Notes: generated by a model from the sequence alone, not told the origin. 64,000 nucleotides of DNA from Thermus thermophilus HB8 (GCF_000091545.1 NC_006462.1:192993-256992), one strand, 5' to 3'. Counted from the first letter of the stretch, positions 42,662 through 51,230 are shown. Numbers and translations are program-made.

Positions 42662-45081
42662 AGGACGAGGTGGGCTTCCAGCCCCTTTCCAACCACCAGG
42701 GGCTCGTGGTCAAGCTCCTGGAGTCGTGGCGGGAAGGGGATGAGCCCCTGGCGCTTTCTCCAAAGACCAAGGAGCGCCTCCTCCTTGCGGCGCGGTACCA
42801 CGACGACGGAAAGCGTTTTACCTTCCACATCGTTCCAGACGGGAAGGGCGGGCTCACCTATAGCTTCCGCGGGCACCGCTTCCGGGTGGCCCAGGCCGTC
42901 CAAGACCCCTACGCCCAGGCCCTTATCCGGGGTCACCATGATTACTCCACCCGCGAGGTGGTGAACCTGGCCGCGGACTTCCTCGAGGAGGGCTTGGGCC
43001 ACCGCTTCCCCGAGGACCTTTTCCTCCTCATGATGGCCGACCAGTTGGAAGCGGAGCTTGCGGTGCGGTTGTGGCAGAGGCGGGCAGGGGAGGTCCGGCC
43101 CTTCGTGGAGTTTGACCTGTTACCCGACGGCGAAGGCGGATTCCTCTTGGACCCCTGGCCCTTCCGGGTGGACGAAGTCGCCCTGGACTTCCTGGTCTAC
43201 TTCCACCCCTACCGGGGCGAGGAGGCCAAGGTCGTGGAGGGGTGGGGGCGGGCCTTGGTGGGCGCTTTGGAGGAGGGGAAGGTGCCCGAGGCCTTCCGAG
43301 AGGAAAAACGCCGGGTGCGCCTCAGGCCCTGGGCGGCCGGGGCGAGGAAAGCGGACGACCCCGAGGCCTTCTACGACCGGTTTGGCCTGAAGCCCACCCC
43401 CTTCCAAAGGGAGGTCTTCAAGGTAGCGGAGGGGGACCCCGCCCACCTCCTCCTCGCCCCCACGGGGACGGGGAAGACCGAGGCCGCAGCCTTCCCCGCC
43501 CTGGCCCGGGGGGAGCGGCTCGTCTTCGTCCTGCCCACACGGAGCCTCGTGGACGACCTGGAGGGGCGCTTTCGCTGCTATCTCAAAATCCTGGCCCAGG
43601 AGGAAGGGCGGCCTAAGGCCTTGGTGGTGGACACCGGCCACCGCCAGGCGCGCTTTCGCTTTAGCCCAGATGGCCAAGAGGAGGCCACCAAGGAGCGGCA
43701 CCTCTACCACGCCGATGTCATCCTCACCACCTTGGACAAGCTCCTCTACCGCTACTTCGGCTACGCCGAGGGGGTCAAATCCTACACCTTTCCCCGGCGG
43801 ATCCACGACCGGAGGACGCTTTTCGTCTTTGACGAGGTGCACCTTTACGAGGCCACCGCCTGGGTCAACTTCCGCCACCTGATCGCCTCCTTGTACAAGG
43901 CGGGCGTGCGCTTTCTGGTCATGAGCGCCACCATGCCCGGGACGTACCGGGAGGAGCTGCTCCTCGAGGGCACCCTGGAGCACCCTGCGGCCAAGCGGCC
44001 GAGCCGGGTGCTCCGCTACATGCCCCAGGGCAACCCCATGGAAATCATCCAAAGCCACCGGGGCAAGCGGGTTTTGGTGGTTCTGGAGGAGGTCAAGGAG
44101 GCGGCGGAGCTTTACAAGAGGCTCAAAGGGGAGGGGGTCTTCCTCTACCATGGCCGCCTGGCGGAGGGCCAAAGGAGAAGGGTCTTTGGGGAGGTCAAGC
44201 GCCGGGACAAGGCCCAGGAGCCTTACCTCTTGATCACCACTCCCGCCATAGAGGTGGGGGTGGACCTGGACGCAGAGGTTCTGGTCACGACCCTCTGCCC
44301 GCCGGAAAACCTTCTGCAACGCCTGGGAAGGGTGAACCGAAGGGGAGGGGGCCAAGGGGAGGCCTACGTGGTGGGGGAAACCTACCCCGACTACCTCGGA
44401 AGCCTGCCGGAGGGCTACTTGGAACTCCTAAAGGCGCTGGATGGGCAAGACCTGGCCCAAGGGGGGGAGGAGCGCCTTCGGCAGGCCATCCGCTACCCCA
44501 AGTACCTGGACCCCAGGGCGGAAACCTTCTTTGAGGCCCTGCAGGACTACGTCTACGGGCTGGACCTTACCCAAGAACCCCTCCACCGCAAGGGCTTCGT
44601 GGCCACCCGGGGTTGGACGCCCAGCGTGCGCCTCCGCCAAGGAGAGGACGAGGTGGAGGTTCCCATAGACCGGCTTGTCGGCAGGAAGGAGGAGCTCACT
44701 CCCGTCCGGGTTGTGGAGCGGCTTTTGACCGATGGAGAAACGGGCAACCGGCGCCGGGAAGAGGTTCCATTGCGCTCTGGGGAGCTTTACGGACGGGAGC
44801 TGGTGTTGAACTACCCCTACCCCTACGACCCAGAGCTGGGCTTCGTGGAGTTGCCCAAGGTGTTTCAGCGCCTTCGCCATCCCGACCCCCAACGGGTCCA
44901 GCTTCTCTACGCCCCGGAAAAGGACGCGGGCGAGGCGCCGGAAGGCGTTATGGACACCGATCAGGTAACGGGCGGGGGAAGACGGGTTCTCTGGTATCTG
45001 GGGGAGTCGGCCTGGGCGGAACCCGCCAAGAGCGGGGAGGTGGCCGAAGAGACCGAGGAAGAGGAAGAAGAGGGGGACTGA
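42628..45081 (+). CDS. cas3: Cas3 with fused N-terminal HD nuclease
   Basis: 817 residues from ATG 42628 (GGTGGAG upstream) rather than the TTG at 42607. HD motif: H58-D59-D60-G61-K62, preceded by a His in NHQGL and followed by GHHDY. Helicase: Walker A APTGTGKT at 277-284, DEVH 402-405, SAT 433-435, motif VI QRLGRVNRR at 564-572. C-terminal tail is very acidic. HD and helicase in one chain argues against a standard I-D locus, where the HD sits on Cas10d. Confidence 0.92.
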   Translation: MGEGIGRVFFLKDEVGFQPLSNHQGLVVKLLESWREGDEPLALSPKTKERLLLAARYHDDGKRFTFHIVPDGKGGLTYSFRGHRFRVAQAVQDPYAQALIRGHHDYSTREVVNLAADFLEEGLGHRFPEDLFLLMMADQLEAELAVRLWQRRAGEVRPFVEFDLLPDGEGGFLLDPWPFRVDEVALDFLVYFHPYRGEEAKVVEGWGRALVGALEEGKVPEAFREEKRRVRLRPWAAGARKADDPEAFYDRFGLKPTPFQREVFKVAEGDPAHLLLAPTGTGKTEAAAFPALARGERLVFVLPTRSLVDDLEGRFRCYLKILAQEEGRPKALVVDTGHRQARFRFSPDGQEEATKERHLYHADVILTTLDKLLYRYFGYAEGVKSYTFPRRIHDRRTLFVFDEVHLYEATAWVNFRHLIASLYKAGVRFLVMSATMPGTYREELLLEGTLEHPAAKRPSRVLRYMPQGNPMEIIQSHRGKRVLVVLEEVKEAAELYKRLKGEGVFLYHGRLAEGQRRRVFGEVKRRDKAQEPYLLITTPAIEVGVDLDAEVLVTTLCPPENLLQRLGRVNRRGGGQGEAYVVGETYPDYLGSLPEGYLELLKALDGQDLAQGGEERLRQAIRYPKYLDPRAETFFEALQDYVYGLDLTQEPLHRKGFVATRGWTPSVRLRQGEDEVEVPIDRLVGRKEELTPVRVVERLLTDGETGNRRREEVPLRSGELYGRELVLNYPYPYDPELGFVELPKVFQRLRHPDPQRVQLLYAPEKDAGEAPEGVMDTDQVTGGGRRVLWYLGESAWAEPAKSGEVAEETEEEEEEGD

Positions 45082-45875
45082 TGCCTCAGGCCGTGGTCCT
45101 CGAGCTCGTGGGGGAAAAACCCCCCCTTTACCCCGCCCGCTATGCCCACGGCCTCTTCTTTGCCCTGCTTTCCCGGGTAAGCCCGGAGCTGGCCCAGAAG
45201 CTCCACGAGGCTCCGCGCAAGCCCTTCACCCTGGCGCCGCTTCCCAGGGCTGGCCCCGAAGGGGCCACCTTGAAGGGGACCCTGAGGCTCCGCCTTACCA
45301 CCCTGGACGATGGCCTTTTTGCGCCCTTTCTGCGGGCCCTCCTGGAGGCCGCCCCGGATGGGCTTCCCCTGGGGGATAGTTCCTACCGGCTGGCGCGGGT
45401 CCTGGCTACCCGCGAGGGGCACCCCCTGGCCGGGGCCACCTCCTGGGAGGAACTCAAGGAGGCCCCCAAGCGGGAAAAGGCCACCTTTCGCTTCCTTACC
45501 CCCACGGTCTTCGCCACTTCTAAGCCGGGTGGGCGCACCCGCTACACTCCCTTGCCCGACCCCCGCCTCATCGCAGGCTCCCTCCTGGACAAGTGGCAGG
45601 CTCACAGCCCCTTTCCTTACAACCCAAAGGAAGAGGCCGCCTTGCGGGAGCTTTTTGAGCTGGACCTCGAGGTGGCAGGCTTCCGCAACCTGCGCTTCCA
45701 CCGGGTACAGGCAGGAAAGGGCTTTTTCCCCGGTTTCACGGGTGAGGCGACCCTGAGGCTTTGGAGCCAGAGCCTCGAGGCCCAGGAGGCCCTGGGGCGC
45801 CTCCACGCCCTAGCCTTCTTCAGCGGCGTGGGGGCTAAGACCCCCTACGGCATGGGCCTGGCAGTCCCCCTCTAG
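45081..45875 (+). CDS. cas6: Cas6 pre-crRNA endonuclease of the type I locus
   Basis: 264 residues, ATG overlapping the cas3 stop. Two ferredoxin-like domains: start MPQAVVLELVGEKPPLYPAR with a conserved His in YAHGLFFALL, and the C-terminal Gly-rich loop SGVGAKTPYGMGLA, the Cas6 hallmark. It should cut the 36-nt repeats of both flanking arrays. I recall a Cas6 at the matching place in HB8 (TTHB231) that has been characterised. The stop codon is inside the inverted-repeat arm. Confidence 0.92.
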   Translation: MPQAVVLELVGEKPPLYPARYAHGLFFALLSRVSPELAQKLHEAPRKPFTLAPLPRAGPEGATLKGTLRLRLTTLDDGLFAPFLRALLEAAPDGLPLGDSSYRLARVLATREGHPLAGATSWEELKEAPKREKATFRFLTPTVFATSKPGGRTRYTPLPDPRLIAGSLLDKWQAHSPFPYNPKEEAALRELFELDLEVAGFRNLRFHRVQAGKGFFPGFTGEATLRLWSQSLEAQEALGRLHALAFFSGVGAKTPYGMGLAVPL

Positions 45876-46115
45876 CGAGCGCGAAGGCCACCTTATGCAA
45901 ACCCCCTGTGCCAAACCGGGGGTTTTTGCTGTACAGAAGGCTGCTCTTTTGAATTGCATACTTGTTCTTTCCCCTCGTGCGCGTGCGCACTCGTCCTGGA
46001 GAAGGAAAGTCCCACTTTAGTCCCACGGCTCCTCTTCCAGGTTGACGCATAATCCCCCCGCGTGCGAAAATGGCCTCAAGACCCCCCGCCTGGAGCCGCT
46101 TCCTGGAGGGGGCCG
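45871..46115 (+). repeat. Leader plus terminator, right arm of ~244 bp inverted repeat
   Basis: Exact reverse complement of 35246-35489 (one extra G at 46115). Starts within the cas6 stop region, then terminator, then leader leading into the short array at 46116. A TTGACGCATAAT stretch occurs near 46040, but no convincing promoter spacing. Confidence 0.92.
45902..45927 (+). terminator. Intrinsic terminator after cas6
   Basis: CCCCC, 10-nt loop, CGGGGG and TTTTT, 27 bp after the cas6 stop. Same sequence as at 35433-35458 on the other strand. Confidence 0.8.
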
Positions 46116-46222
46116 GTTGCAAACCTCGTTAGCCTCGTAGAGGATTGAAACATGGACTTCCTGCACGAGCCCTTCGAGCTCGCCATGTTGCAAACCTCGT
46201 TAGCCTCGTAGAGGATTGATAC
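46116..46222 (+). CRISPR. Short CRISPR array, 2 repeats and 1 spacer, cut by IS110
   Basis: Repeats at 46116-46151 and 46187-46222, starting GTTGCAAACCTCGTTAGCC and ending GAGGATTGAAAC; the second ends GATTGATAC where the IS110 end begins. One 35-nt spacer (46152-46186). The form CTCGTTAG equals the oldest repeat variant in the left array. Leader is at 45871-46115. The rest of the array has been lost or displaced. Confidence 0.93.
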
Positions 46223-46306
46223 TGTCTTGCCTGTCAAGCGACCCCTTGATCTAGCTGGGTCGCGTAGTACTCCCTGAGCCTTCCCATCATCCGCCTGAGG
46301 AGCTTG

Positions 46307-47564
46307 GGTCGTGTCAAGGACTCTGTGTAAGAGTCTGTGTACGGGGGGCATACCGCTCCTGAAGCATCTTCTCCAGCACCTCCTTCACCTCCGAGAACCC
46401 CTTTAGTTTCCGTTCTGCCCACCTCCCTTCCTGCCTCTCCGACTCCAGGTAAAGAAGCTTGTACACCGCCTCTTCCTTAGGAAACTTGTGGTCCCGCACC
46501 TTCGTCCCCCGCCGTAGCTCCCGGATAAACCGCTCCATCAGGTTGGTGCTCCGCAAGTACGGCCAAAGCACCTTGGGGTACCCGTAGAACCGCAGGAAGG
46601 CCCCCGAATCCTGTACCCAAAGCCCCACCACCCCCGGGTACCGCGAACCCCAGGCGGCCTTCACCTCCTCCAAGGCCCCAAGAGCTTCTTCCCGGCTCTC
46701 CGCCCCGTACACCCGCCTCAGGTCCTCCGCCAGCAGGGCCCGGTCCCGGGAGCGCACCTGGGACAGGCTCCACCGCACCCCGTGCACCACGCACCGCTGC
46801 CATTCCGCCTGAGGGTAGACCCTGCGGATCGCTTCAGGAAGCCCGGGCAGCCCGTCGGTGACAAAGAGCAACACCCGCCGCAGGCCCCGCTGCCAAAGCT
46901 CCCCCAGGACCCCCTCCCATCCCAGGGCGCTCTCCGTGGGCAAAAGCCAGAACCCCAGGACCCGCCTCTCCCCATTAGGGGCGATGCCCAGGGCCACATA
47001 CACGCTTTCCCGTACGATCCCTTCTCCTTCCCTGAAGACCTTTAGGGAAAGCCCGTCCAGGTAGACGAAGGCCATCTCCTCGGGCAAAGGCCGGGTGCGG
47101 AAGGCTCCTGCCGCCTCCAGGACCTCGTCCGTCAGGGCGCTCAGGGTCTCGTGGGAGTAGCGGTGGCCCAGGAGCAGGCTCAGTATCTCGGCCGCCTTGC
47201 GCTGACTGACCCCGGCGGCGTACAAGGCCACAGCTACTTCCCCCACGTCCACCAGGCGGCGGGCGTAGGGCTTAAGGAAAGCCGGGTAATACCGAGATTC
47301 CCGATCCCTAGGGACCTTCAGGTCCACCTGGCCGAAGGTGGTCTCCAGCTTGCGGGGGTAGTAGCCGTTCCTGCGGCCTCCGTGCACCTGCAAGAAGGCT
47401 GTCCGGTCCAGCTCCAGAACCGTCTGCAAAACCTCGGCCACCGTCTCCCGCACCGCTTCCCTCAGCAAGATCCGCAAGGTATCCTGGTCCACGGGGCACC
47501 TCCTCGTTCCAAGGTGTGCCCCCCTATTAAACACGGACCCTTACACATAAATCCTTACACGACC
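46307..47564 (-). mobile_element. IS256-family insertion sequence, copy B (intact)
   Basis: 1258 bp. Ends start GGTCGTGT (46307) and finish ACACGACC (47564), imperfect inverted repeats over about 30 bp. Flanked by GGAGCTTG at 46299-46306 and 47565-47572, an 8 bp target duplication as usual for IS256. Same orientation as copy A, 28 kb away, so the two are direct repeats around the RNR-SigE-haem-CRISPR segment. Confidence 0.95.
46314..47492 (-). CDS. IS256-family (Mutator-type) transposase
   Basis: 392 residues from GTG 47492 with GAGGAGGTG 4 bp upstream (the frame is open to 47534). DDE parts: FVYLDGLSLKV (first Asp), LLFVTDGLPGLPEAI (second Asp), then C-H-containing QRCVVHGVRWSL and the Glu in NLMERFIRELRRGTKV. 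Full length, no break, so this copy may be active. Confidence 0.93.
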   Translation of the reverse strand: MDQDTLRILLREAVRETVAEVLQTVLELDRTAFLQVHGGRRNGYYPRKLETTFGQVDLKVPRDRESRYYPAFLKPYARRLVDVGEVAVALYAAGVSQRKAAEILSLLLGHRYSHETLSALTDEVLEAAGAFRTRPLPEEMAFVYLDGLSLKVFREGEGIVRESVYVALGIAPNGERRVLGFWLLPTESALGWEGVLGELWQRGLRRVLLFVTDGLPGLPEAIRRVYPQAEWQRCVVHGVRWSLSQVRSRDRALLAEDLRRVYGAESREEALGALEEVKAAWGSRYPGVVGLWVQDSGAFLRFYGYPKVLWPYLRSTNLMERFIRELRRGTKVRDHKFPKEEAVYKLLYLESERQEGRWAERKLKGFSEVKEVLEKMLQERYAPRTQTLTQSP

Positions 47565-47856
47565 GGAGCTTGTGGGCCACAGCCAAAAGCGCCTGCTTTT
47601 TTCTCTTCCCTCGGGAGAGCAAACGGTGGTAGAAGGCCCGCATCTCCGGGTCATGGCGCACCGCCACCAGGGCGCCCATGTAGAGCTTTCGCCGCAGGAG
47701 GGGGGGTCCTTTCCTGGAGAGCTGGCTCCTCTCCACGCTCTTTCCCGACTCCTCCCGCTCGGGGATGAGCCCCGCGTAGGAGGCCGCCCTCTTCGCCCGG
47801 CCCCAGAGCTCTGGGGGCAGGAGGGCCAGCACCGCTGCCGCCGCCAGGTAACTCCA

Positions 47857-48270
47857 TCACGGGGTCCAGAAGCGGAGGGCGGGAAAGGCCCCCAGGTCCC
47901 GGTAGTTCAGCGTCCAAACGGGCGCCCCAAGCCGCAGGGCGAGGAGGGCCACGCCCGTGTCCTCCAGGGTGCCCCCCCATCCGGGCAGCCGGGCGAGGAG
48001 AAGGCACACTTCCTCCAGGTCTTCCAGGGTGAAGGGCACCACCACCACTCCCTCCTCTACCTTGGCCAGGCCCTCCCGCGCCGCCTTCGGTCCCGCCTGG
48101 AAGAGGAGCCACTTGAACACCTCAAAGAGGACGGGCATGGGCAGGAAGAGCCGGGCGCCGCCCTCGGCGAGGCGGCGGAAGCCCCTCACCGCCTCCTCGT
48201 GGTCCGGGTCGGAGCGGTGGAGGAGGGCGATGAGGGGCCCCGCGTCCAAGACCAGCCGCTCTGGGATCAC
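47857..48270 (-). CDS. PIN-domain toxin (VapC-like)
   Basis: 137 residues. PIN acidic residues: LVLDAGPLIALLHRSD, a Glu in VLFEVFKWLL, TLEDTGVALLAL and the last Asp in TLNYRDLGAFP. Likely an RNase held by the ribbon-helix-helix partner upstream, which it overlaps by 4 bp (ATGA). Its 3' end abuts the IS110 remnant border at about 47848, but the gene appears complete. Confidence 0.87.
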   Translation of the reverse strand: MIPERLVLDAGPLIALLHRSDPDHEEAVRGFRRLAEGGARLFLPMPVLFEVFKWLLFQAGPKAAREGLAKVEEGVVVVPFTLEDLEEVCLLLARLPGWGGTLEDTGVALLALRLGAPVWTLNYRDLGAFPALRFWTP

Positions 48271-48482
48271 CGCTCCTCGCGGATGAGGGCGTCGTGCTCC
48301 CGGGCGGAAAGCTCGGCCCTCTCCACCAGCCCCGCAACCTCCAGGAGGGCCTCCGGGCGCTTGACGAGCTCCCGCTCCAGGAGCTCCCGCACCAGGGCGG
48401 AGAGGCTGAGGCCGGGGCGGGCCTTGCGGTAGGCCTCCACCTCCTGGGCCAGGTGGTCGGGAAGGTAGATGGTCACCCGCAT
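48267..48482 (-). CDS. Ribbon-helix-helix antitoxin (VapB/CopG-like)
   Basis: 71 residues from ATG 48482: MRVTIYLPDHLAQEVEAYRK is the RHH DNA-binding start, with a Leu/Glu-rich toxin-binding tail. ATG codons at 48491-48497 are alternatives. A -10-like TATGAT lies within 10-15 bp upstream and no ribosome site is seen, so the message may be leaderless. Overlaps the PIN gene by 4 bp. Confidence 0.82.
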   Translation of the reverse strand: MRVTIYLPDHLAQEVEAYRKARPGLSLSALVRELLERELVKRPEALLEVAGLVERAELSAREHDALIREER

Positions 48483-48539
48483 ATCACACATCATCATACC
48501 AGGCCGCCCCCCAGGGCGCGGCCTACCTCCAGGTGCGGG

Positions 48540-48800
48540 TACCCATGGGGACGGCCCCCCGGGGCCTACCGGGTGCGCCTGGAAGGGGGTGGGGCCTGGG
48601 CCACGGCGGAGGTCCAGGTGGAGCGGTTCCTGCCCGAGTTCCCGAGGCGCTACGAGGTGCGGTGGTACCCCGACGGGAGCCGGGCGGTGGTGGCCTGGGA
48701 CCTCGAGGCCCTCAAGGTGTGGGCTGAGGGGGTAAAAACGCCGAGGCCTCGTAAGAGAGCCGGCCTCTGGCCCGGAGATGTTGAGCCCCAAGGAATGACC
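48540..48800 (+). pseudogene. Possible coding remnant of unknown gene
   Basis: A plus-strand frame with Thermus-like codon pattern reads AYRVRLEGGGAWATAEVQVE, then RRYEVRWYPDGSRAVVAWDL. No start codon with a ribosome site is present, and the frame runs on into the antisense of the next gene. Probably a fragment left by rearrangement. Family unknown. Confidence 0.35.
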
Positions 48801-48803
48801 CCT

Positions 48804-49718
48804 CTACTCCCTGCGGATCAGAATGTGCCCGTAATCCCCCACCGCCACATAGAGGCCGTTGCCGTAGGCGACGGCGTTCAGGCTTCTGTAGCCGGGAAGG
48901 GGCTCCTCGCTCCAGCGGAGGCCGTCCTGGGAGAGGAAAGCCTTCTCCCCCCACCCCACGGCCACCCACCTTCCGTTGGCGTAGGTTGCCGCCCTAGCGC
49001 CTAGGCCGCTCACCCTGGTCCAGGTCAGGCCGTCCGTGGAGGTAAGCGCTTCGCCTCTGTAGGGGACGAAGACCAGGAAGCGCCCTCCGCCGAAGACCGC
49101 GTTTCCAAGGTTGGCGTCTGTCCCCGAGGAGACCGCCTGCCAGGCCAGCCCGTCGGTGGAGGTGAAGAGGCGGCCCAGCTGTCCGGAAACCACGAAGCGG
49201 CCGTTTCCGTAGGCCACGCCCTCGAGCCCCTGCGCGTCCAGGTTCACCCGCTGCCAAGCCGAAGCCCCGGCGTCTTGGGACACCAGGAGCTGGGAGAAGG
49301 CCCCCGTGGCCACCCACCGTCCGCCGCCGTAGGCCACCCCGTTGAGGTACTGGAGGGCTGACCCGGTGCCATGAACCTTAGTCCAGGAGTATCCGTCCGG
49401 CGAGGTGAGGATGGTCTCGTCAAACCCCACCGCCACGAAAAGGCCGTTGTCGTAGGCGATTCCATTGAGGAAGGATTGGGCATCGTAGGAAACCCGCGTC
49501 CAGCTTTGGCCGTCGCGGGAGACCAAAATCGTAGACTTGCCGGACGCCCCTCCCACCGCTACGAACACCCCGTTGCCGTAGGCCACGCCTGTGAGGGTGT
49601 CGCTGGTCCCCGAGGAGACCTCGCGCCAGGGGGAGGAAGCCCCTGGAGGCTCCGAACCTTGAAGTCCGCTACAGGCCACCAGAACCAAAGCCGTGAGCGC
49701 GAGAAGCCACCGCTTCAT
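48804..49718 (-). CDS. Lipoprotein with propeller-type repeats
   Basis: 304 residues from ATG 49718, with GGGAGGAGA upstream. Lipoprotein signal KRWLLALTALVLVAC. Then about six to seven repeats with the core YGNGxFVAVG ... SxDGxxWTxV (for example LTGVAYGNGVFVAVGGASGK and LNAVAYGNGLYVAVGDYGH), like BNR/sialidase or Kelch-type beta-propellers. It would be anchored on the outside and bind a ligand. No enzyme residues recognised. Alone on its strand; nothing in the context defines its job. Confidence 0.8.
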   Translation of the reverse strand: MKRWLLALTALVLVACSGLQGSEPPGASSPWREVSSGTSDTLTGVAYGNGVFVAVGGASGKSTILVSRDGQSWTRVSYDAQSFLNGIAYDNGLFVAVGFDETILTSPDGYSWTKVHGTGSALQYLNGVAYGGGRWVATGAFSQLLVSQDAGASAWQRVNLDAQGLEGVAYGNGRFVVSGQLGRLFTSTDGLAWQAVSSGTDANLGNAVFGGGRFLVFVPYRGEALTSTDGLTWTRVSGLGARAATYANGRWVAVGWGEKAFLSQDGLRWSEEPLPGYRSLNAVAYGNGLYVAVGDYGHILIRRE

Positions 49719-50205
49719 GCTCTCCTCCCTGAGGGGCACGGTTCAAGGGGGGAAGCTTCCGAGCACAATTCGGACGGGCCCCGAAAACAAATCTACCACG
49801 GGCCTGAGCAAGCCTTGGCCCAAACACCCCAGACCCCAGGCTTGGGCGGCCTACGCCACCCGCCACTGGGGAGCCTGGCGGAAGAGCTCCAGGAGGTCCC
49901 GCTCCCCTTGGGATAGCGGTACCAGGGGCCCTGGTGGGGGTGGAAGCCTCCTGCGTTGCGTGGCCCAGCCCCGAAGGGGGACCTGACGGCAGTGCCCCAT
50001 CTATCGGGCTTGGGATTTTCCATCTCTTCTCCTCACTTTCATGTTAGCCTTGCACCTCCCCCCCACCCCGCCCCCTCAACCCTCGCGGGAAGAGGGTTCA
50101 GGGCGTGGGAAATGGGGTAGAGAAGGGAGAGAAAGAAGAGGGGAGTGGGAAGGAGTGGGGGGAAGAAGCGGGATTCGGTTGTGGTTGGGGGGGTGGGGTG
50201 ATAAG
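49719..50205. other. Non-coding stretch with a polypurine tract
   Basis: No gene supported. From about 50089 to 50180 the plus strand is almost all A and G (for example GGGTAGAGAAGGGAGAGAAA), very unlike the rest. The part 49740-50040 holds upstream sequence of the lipoprotein and nothing I recognise. Confidence 0.5.
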
Positions 50206-51180
50206 ATGGGAGTGAGGATGAGAGAAGGACTTGGGCTGGAGGTCTGGGACCACCCCGAGGAGCGAAGGCGGGTGGTAGGGGAGGCGTTGGCGCGGTGGGA
50301 CGAGGCGCTCCTCAAGGAGGCCCTCTGGGCCTACCTCGTGCGCCACCGCAAGAAGCCCGACCGGGCGGCCCCCCACTACGTGGGCTACTTCGTCCGCTGG
50401 CTCGCCCTGAAGGGGAGGCGGTGGCCCCATCTGGAGCCCGAGGACCCCAAGGCCTTCCTCCTGGAGGCCAAGGAGAAGGGCTTCCCCGGAGGGGAGCGGG
50501 GACCCATGGCCTGGAGCACCGTGGAGCGGGCCCGGGCGAGCCTCAGGCACCTCTTCCCCTTCCTGGACTGGGCCGGGCATCCCATGCCCTCCCATGTGCG
50601 CCTCCCCTCCCGGCAGGAGCTTCCCGTGGTCGCCCCCTCCCGGGCCATGCCCGAGGAGGCCTACCGGGACCTCCTGGAAAAGGCCGGGGCCTATCCCCTC
50701 GCCTACTGGCGTCCCCTCCTCCGGGTCCTCCTCGTCCTCCTGGGAGAAGTCGGCCTCACGGTGAAGGAGGCCGTGGAGCTCTGGCAGGAGGACGTCCGGG
50801 AGAAGGTCCTCCTGGTGCGGGGGGCCAAGCTCCGGGAGGTCCCCCTCTCCCCCCTCGCCCGGGAGGTCCTCGCCGACTGGCTCCCCCAGAGGGCCTTCCT
50901 CGCCTCCCACCAGCCCCTCCCCTACCCCCACCTCCTCCTCAAGCCCGCCCCGGGGAAGAACCGGGGGAAGCCCCTTGGCCTGGAGGAGGCCAAGTGGATC
51001 CTCACCGAGTTCGCGGACTTCGCCGGGGTGAAGGCGGAGGGCAAGCGGCGGGCCGACCTCGCCCTCCCCTTGCGCTGGCGGGCCATCCGCCGCTTCCTCA
51101 AAGAAGGCCACCCCAGGGAGAAGGTGGCCTACTGGACCGGGATGAAGAGCCTCGTGGTCCCGGGGTGGGGGGAGGAGTGA
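50206..51180 (+). CDS. Tyrosine-recombinase-like protein, catalytic residues not evident
   Basis: About 324 residues from ATG 50206 (50218 possible). Layout resembles phage/plasmid integrases: N-terminal SAM-like helical domain (YLVRHRKKPDRAAPHYVGYF...TVERARASLRHLFPF), then a domain starting LLRVLLVLLGEVGLTVKEAV, where a catalytic Arg is expected in T-G-L-R but is absent. The C-terminal H-x-x-R and Tyr box are also not recognisable (RAIRRFLKEGHPREKVAYWT). So it may be a DNA-binding or resolvase-like relic. A GGCTTGGG hairpin follows. Confidence 0.6.
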   Translation: MGVRMREGLGLEVWDHPEERRRVVGEALARWDEALLKEALWAYLVRHRKKPDRAAPHYVGYFVRWLALKGRRWPHLEPEDPKAFLLEAKEKGFPGGERGPMAWSTVERARASLRHLFPFLDWAGHPMPSHVRLPSRQELPVVAPSRAMPEEAYRDLLEKAGAYPLAYWRPLLRVLLVLLGEVGLTVKEAVELWQEDVREKVLLVRGAKLREVPLSPLAREVLADWLPQRAFLASHQPLPYPHLLLKPAPGKNRGKPLGLEEAKWILTEFADFAGVKAEGKRRADLALPLRWRAIRRFLKEGHPREKVAYWTGMKSLVVPGWGEE

Positions 51181-51230
51181 AGTGCGCTTCGCGTTCCCAA
51201 AAACCCGTCGCTCCCGGGGATTACCCCCCT

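Larger units (their letters stand above)
46223..47848 (-). mobile_element. IS110-family remnant, split by IS256 copy B
   Basis: Outer parts 46223-46306 and 47565-47848 rejoin in frame when the IS256 element and one copy of its 8 bp duplication are removed. Coding is on the minus strand: LALLPPELWGRAKRAASYAG, EESGKSVERSQLSRKGPPLL, KKQALLAVAHKL, then LRRMMGRLREYYATQLDQGV and stop (46234). This is the C-terminal domain of IS110/IS1111 transposases; the N-terminal catalytic domain is gone. The element end lies about 11 bp past the stop and touches the CRISPR repeat. IS1000 of T. thermophilus is a known IS110 member. Confidence 0.8.

Noticed and set aside
46030..46075. Leader promoter around TTGACGCATAAT
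   Set aside because: The two boxes are adjacent rather than spaced by 16-18 bp, and no alternative pair fits well.
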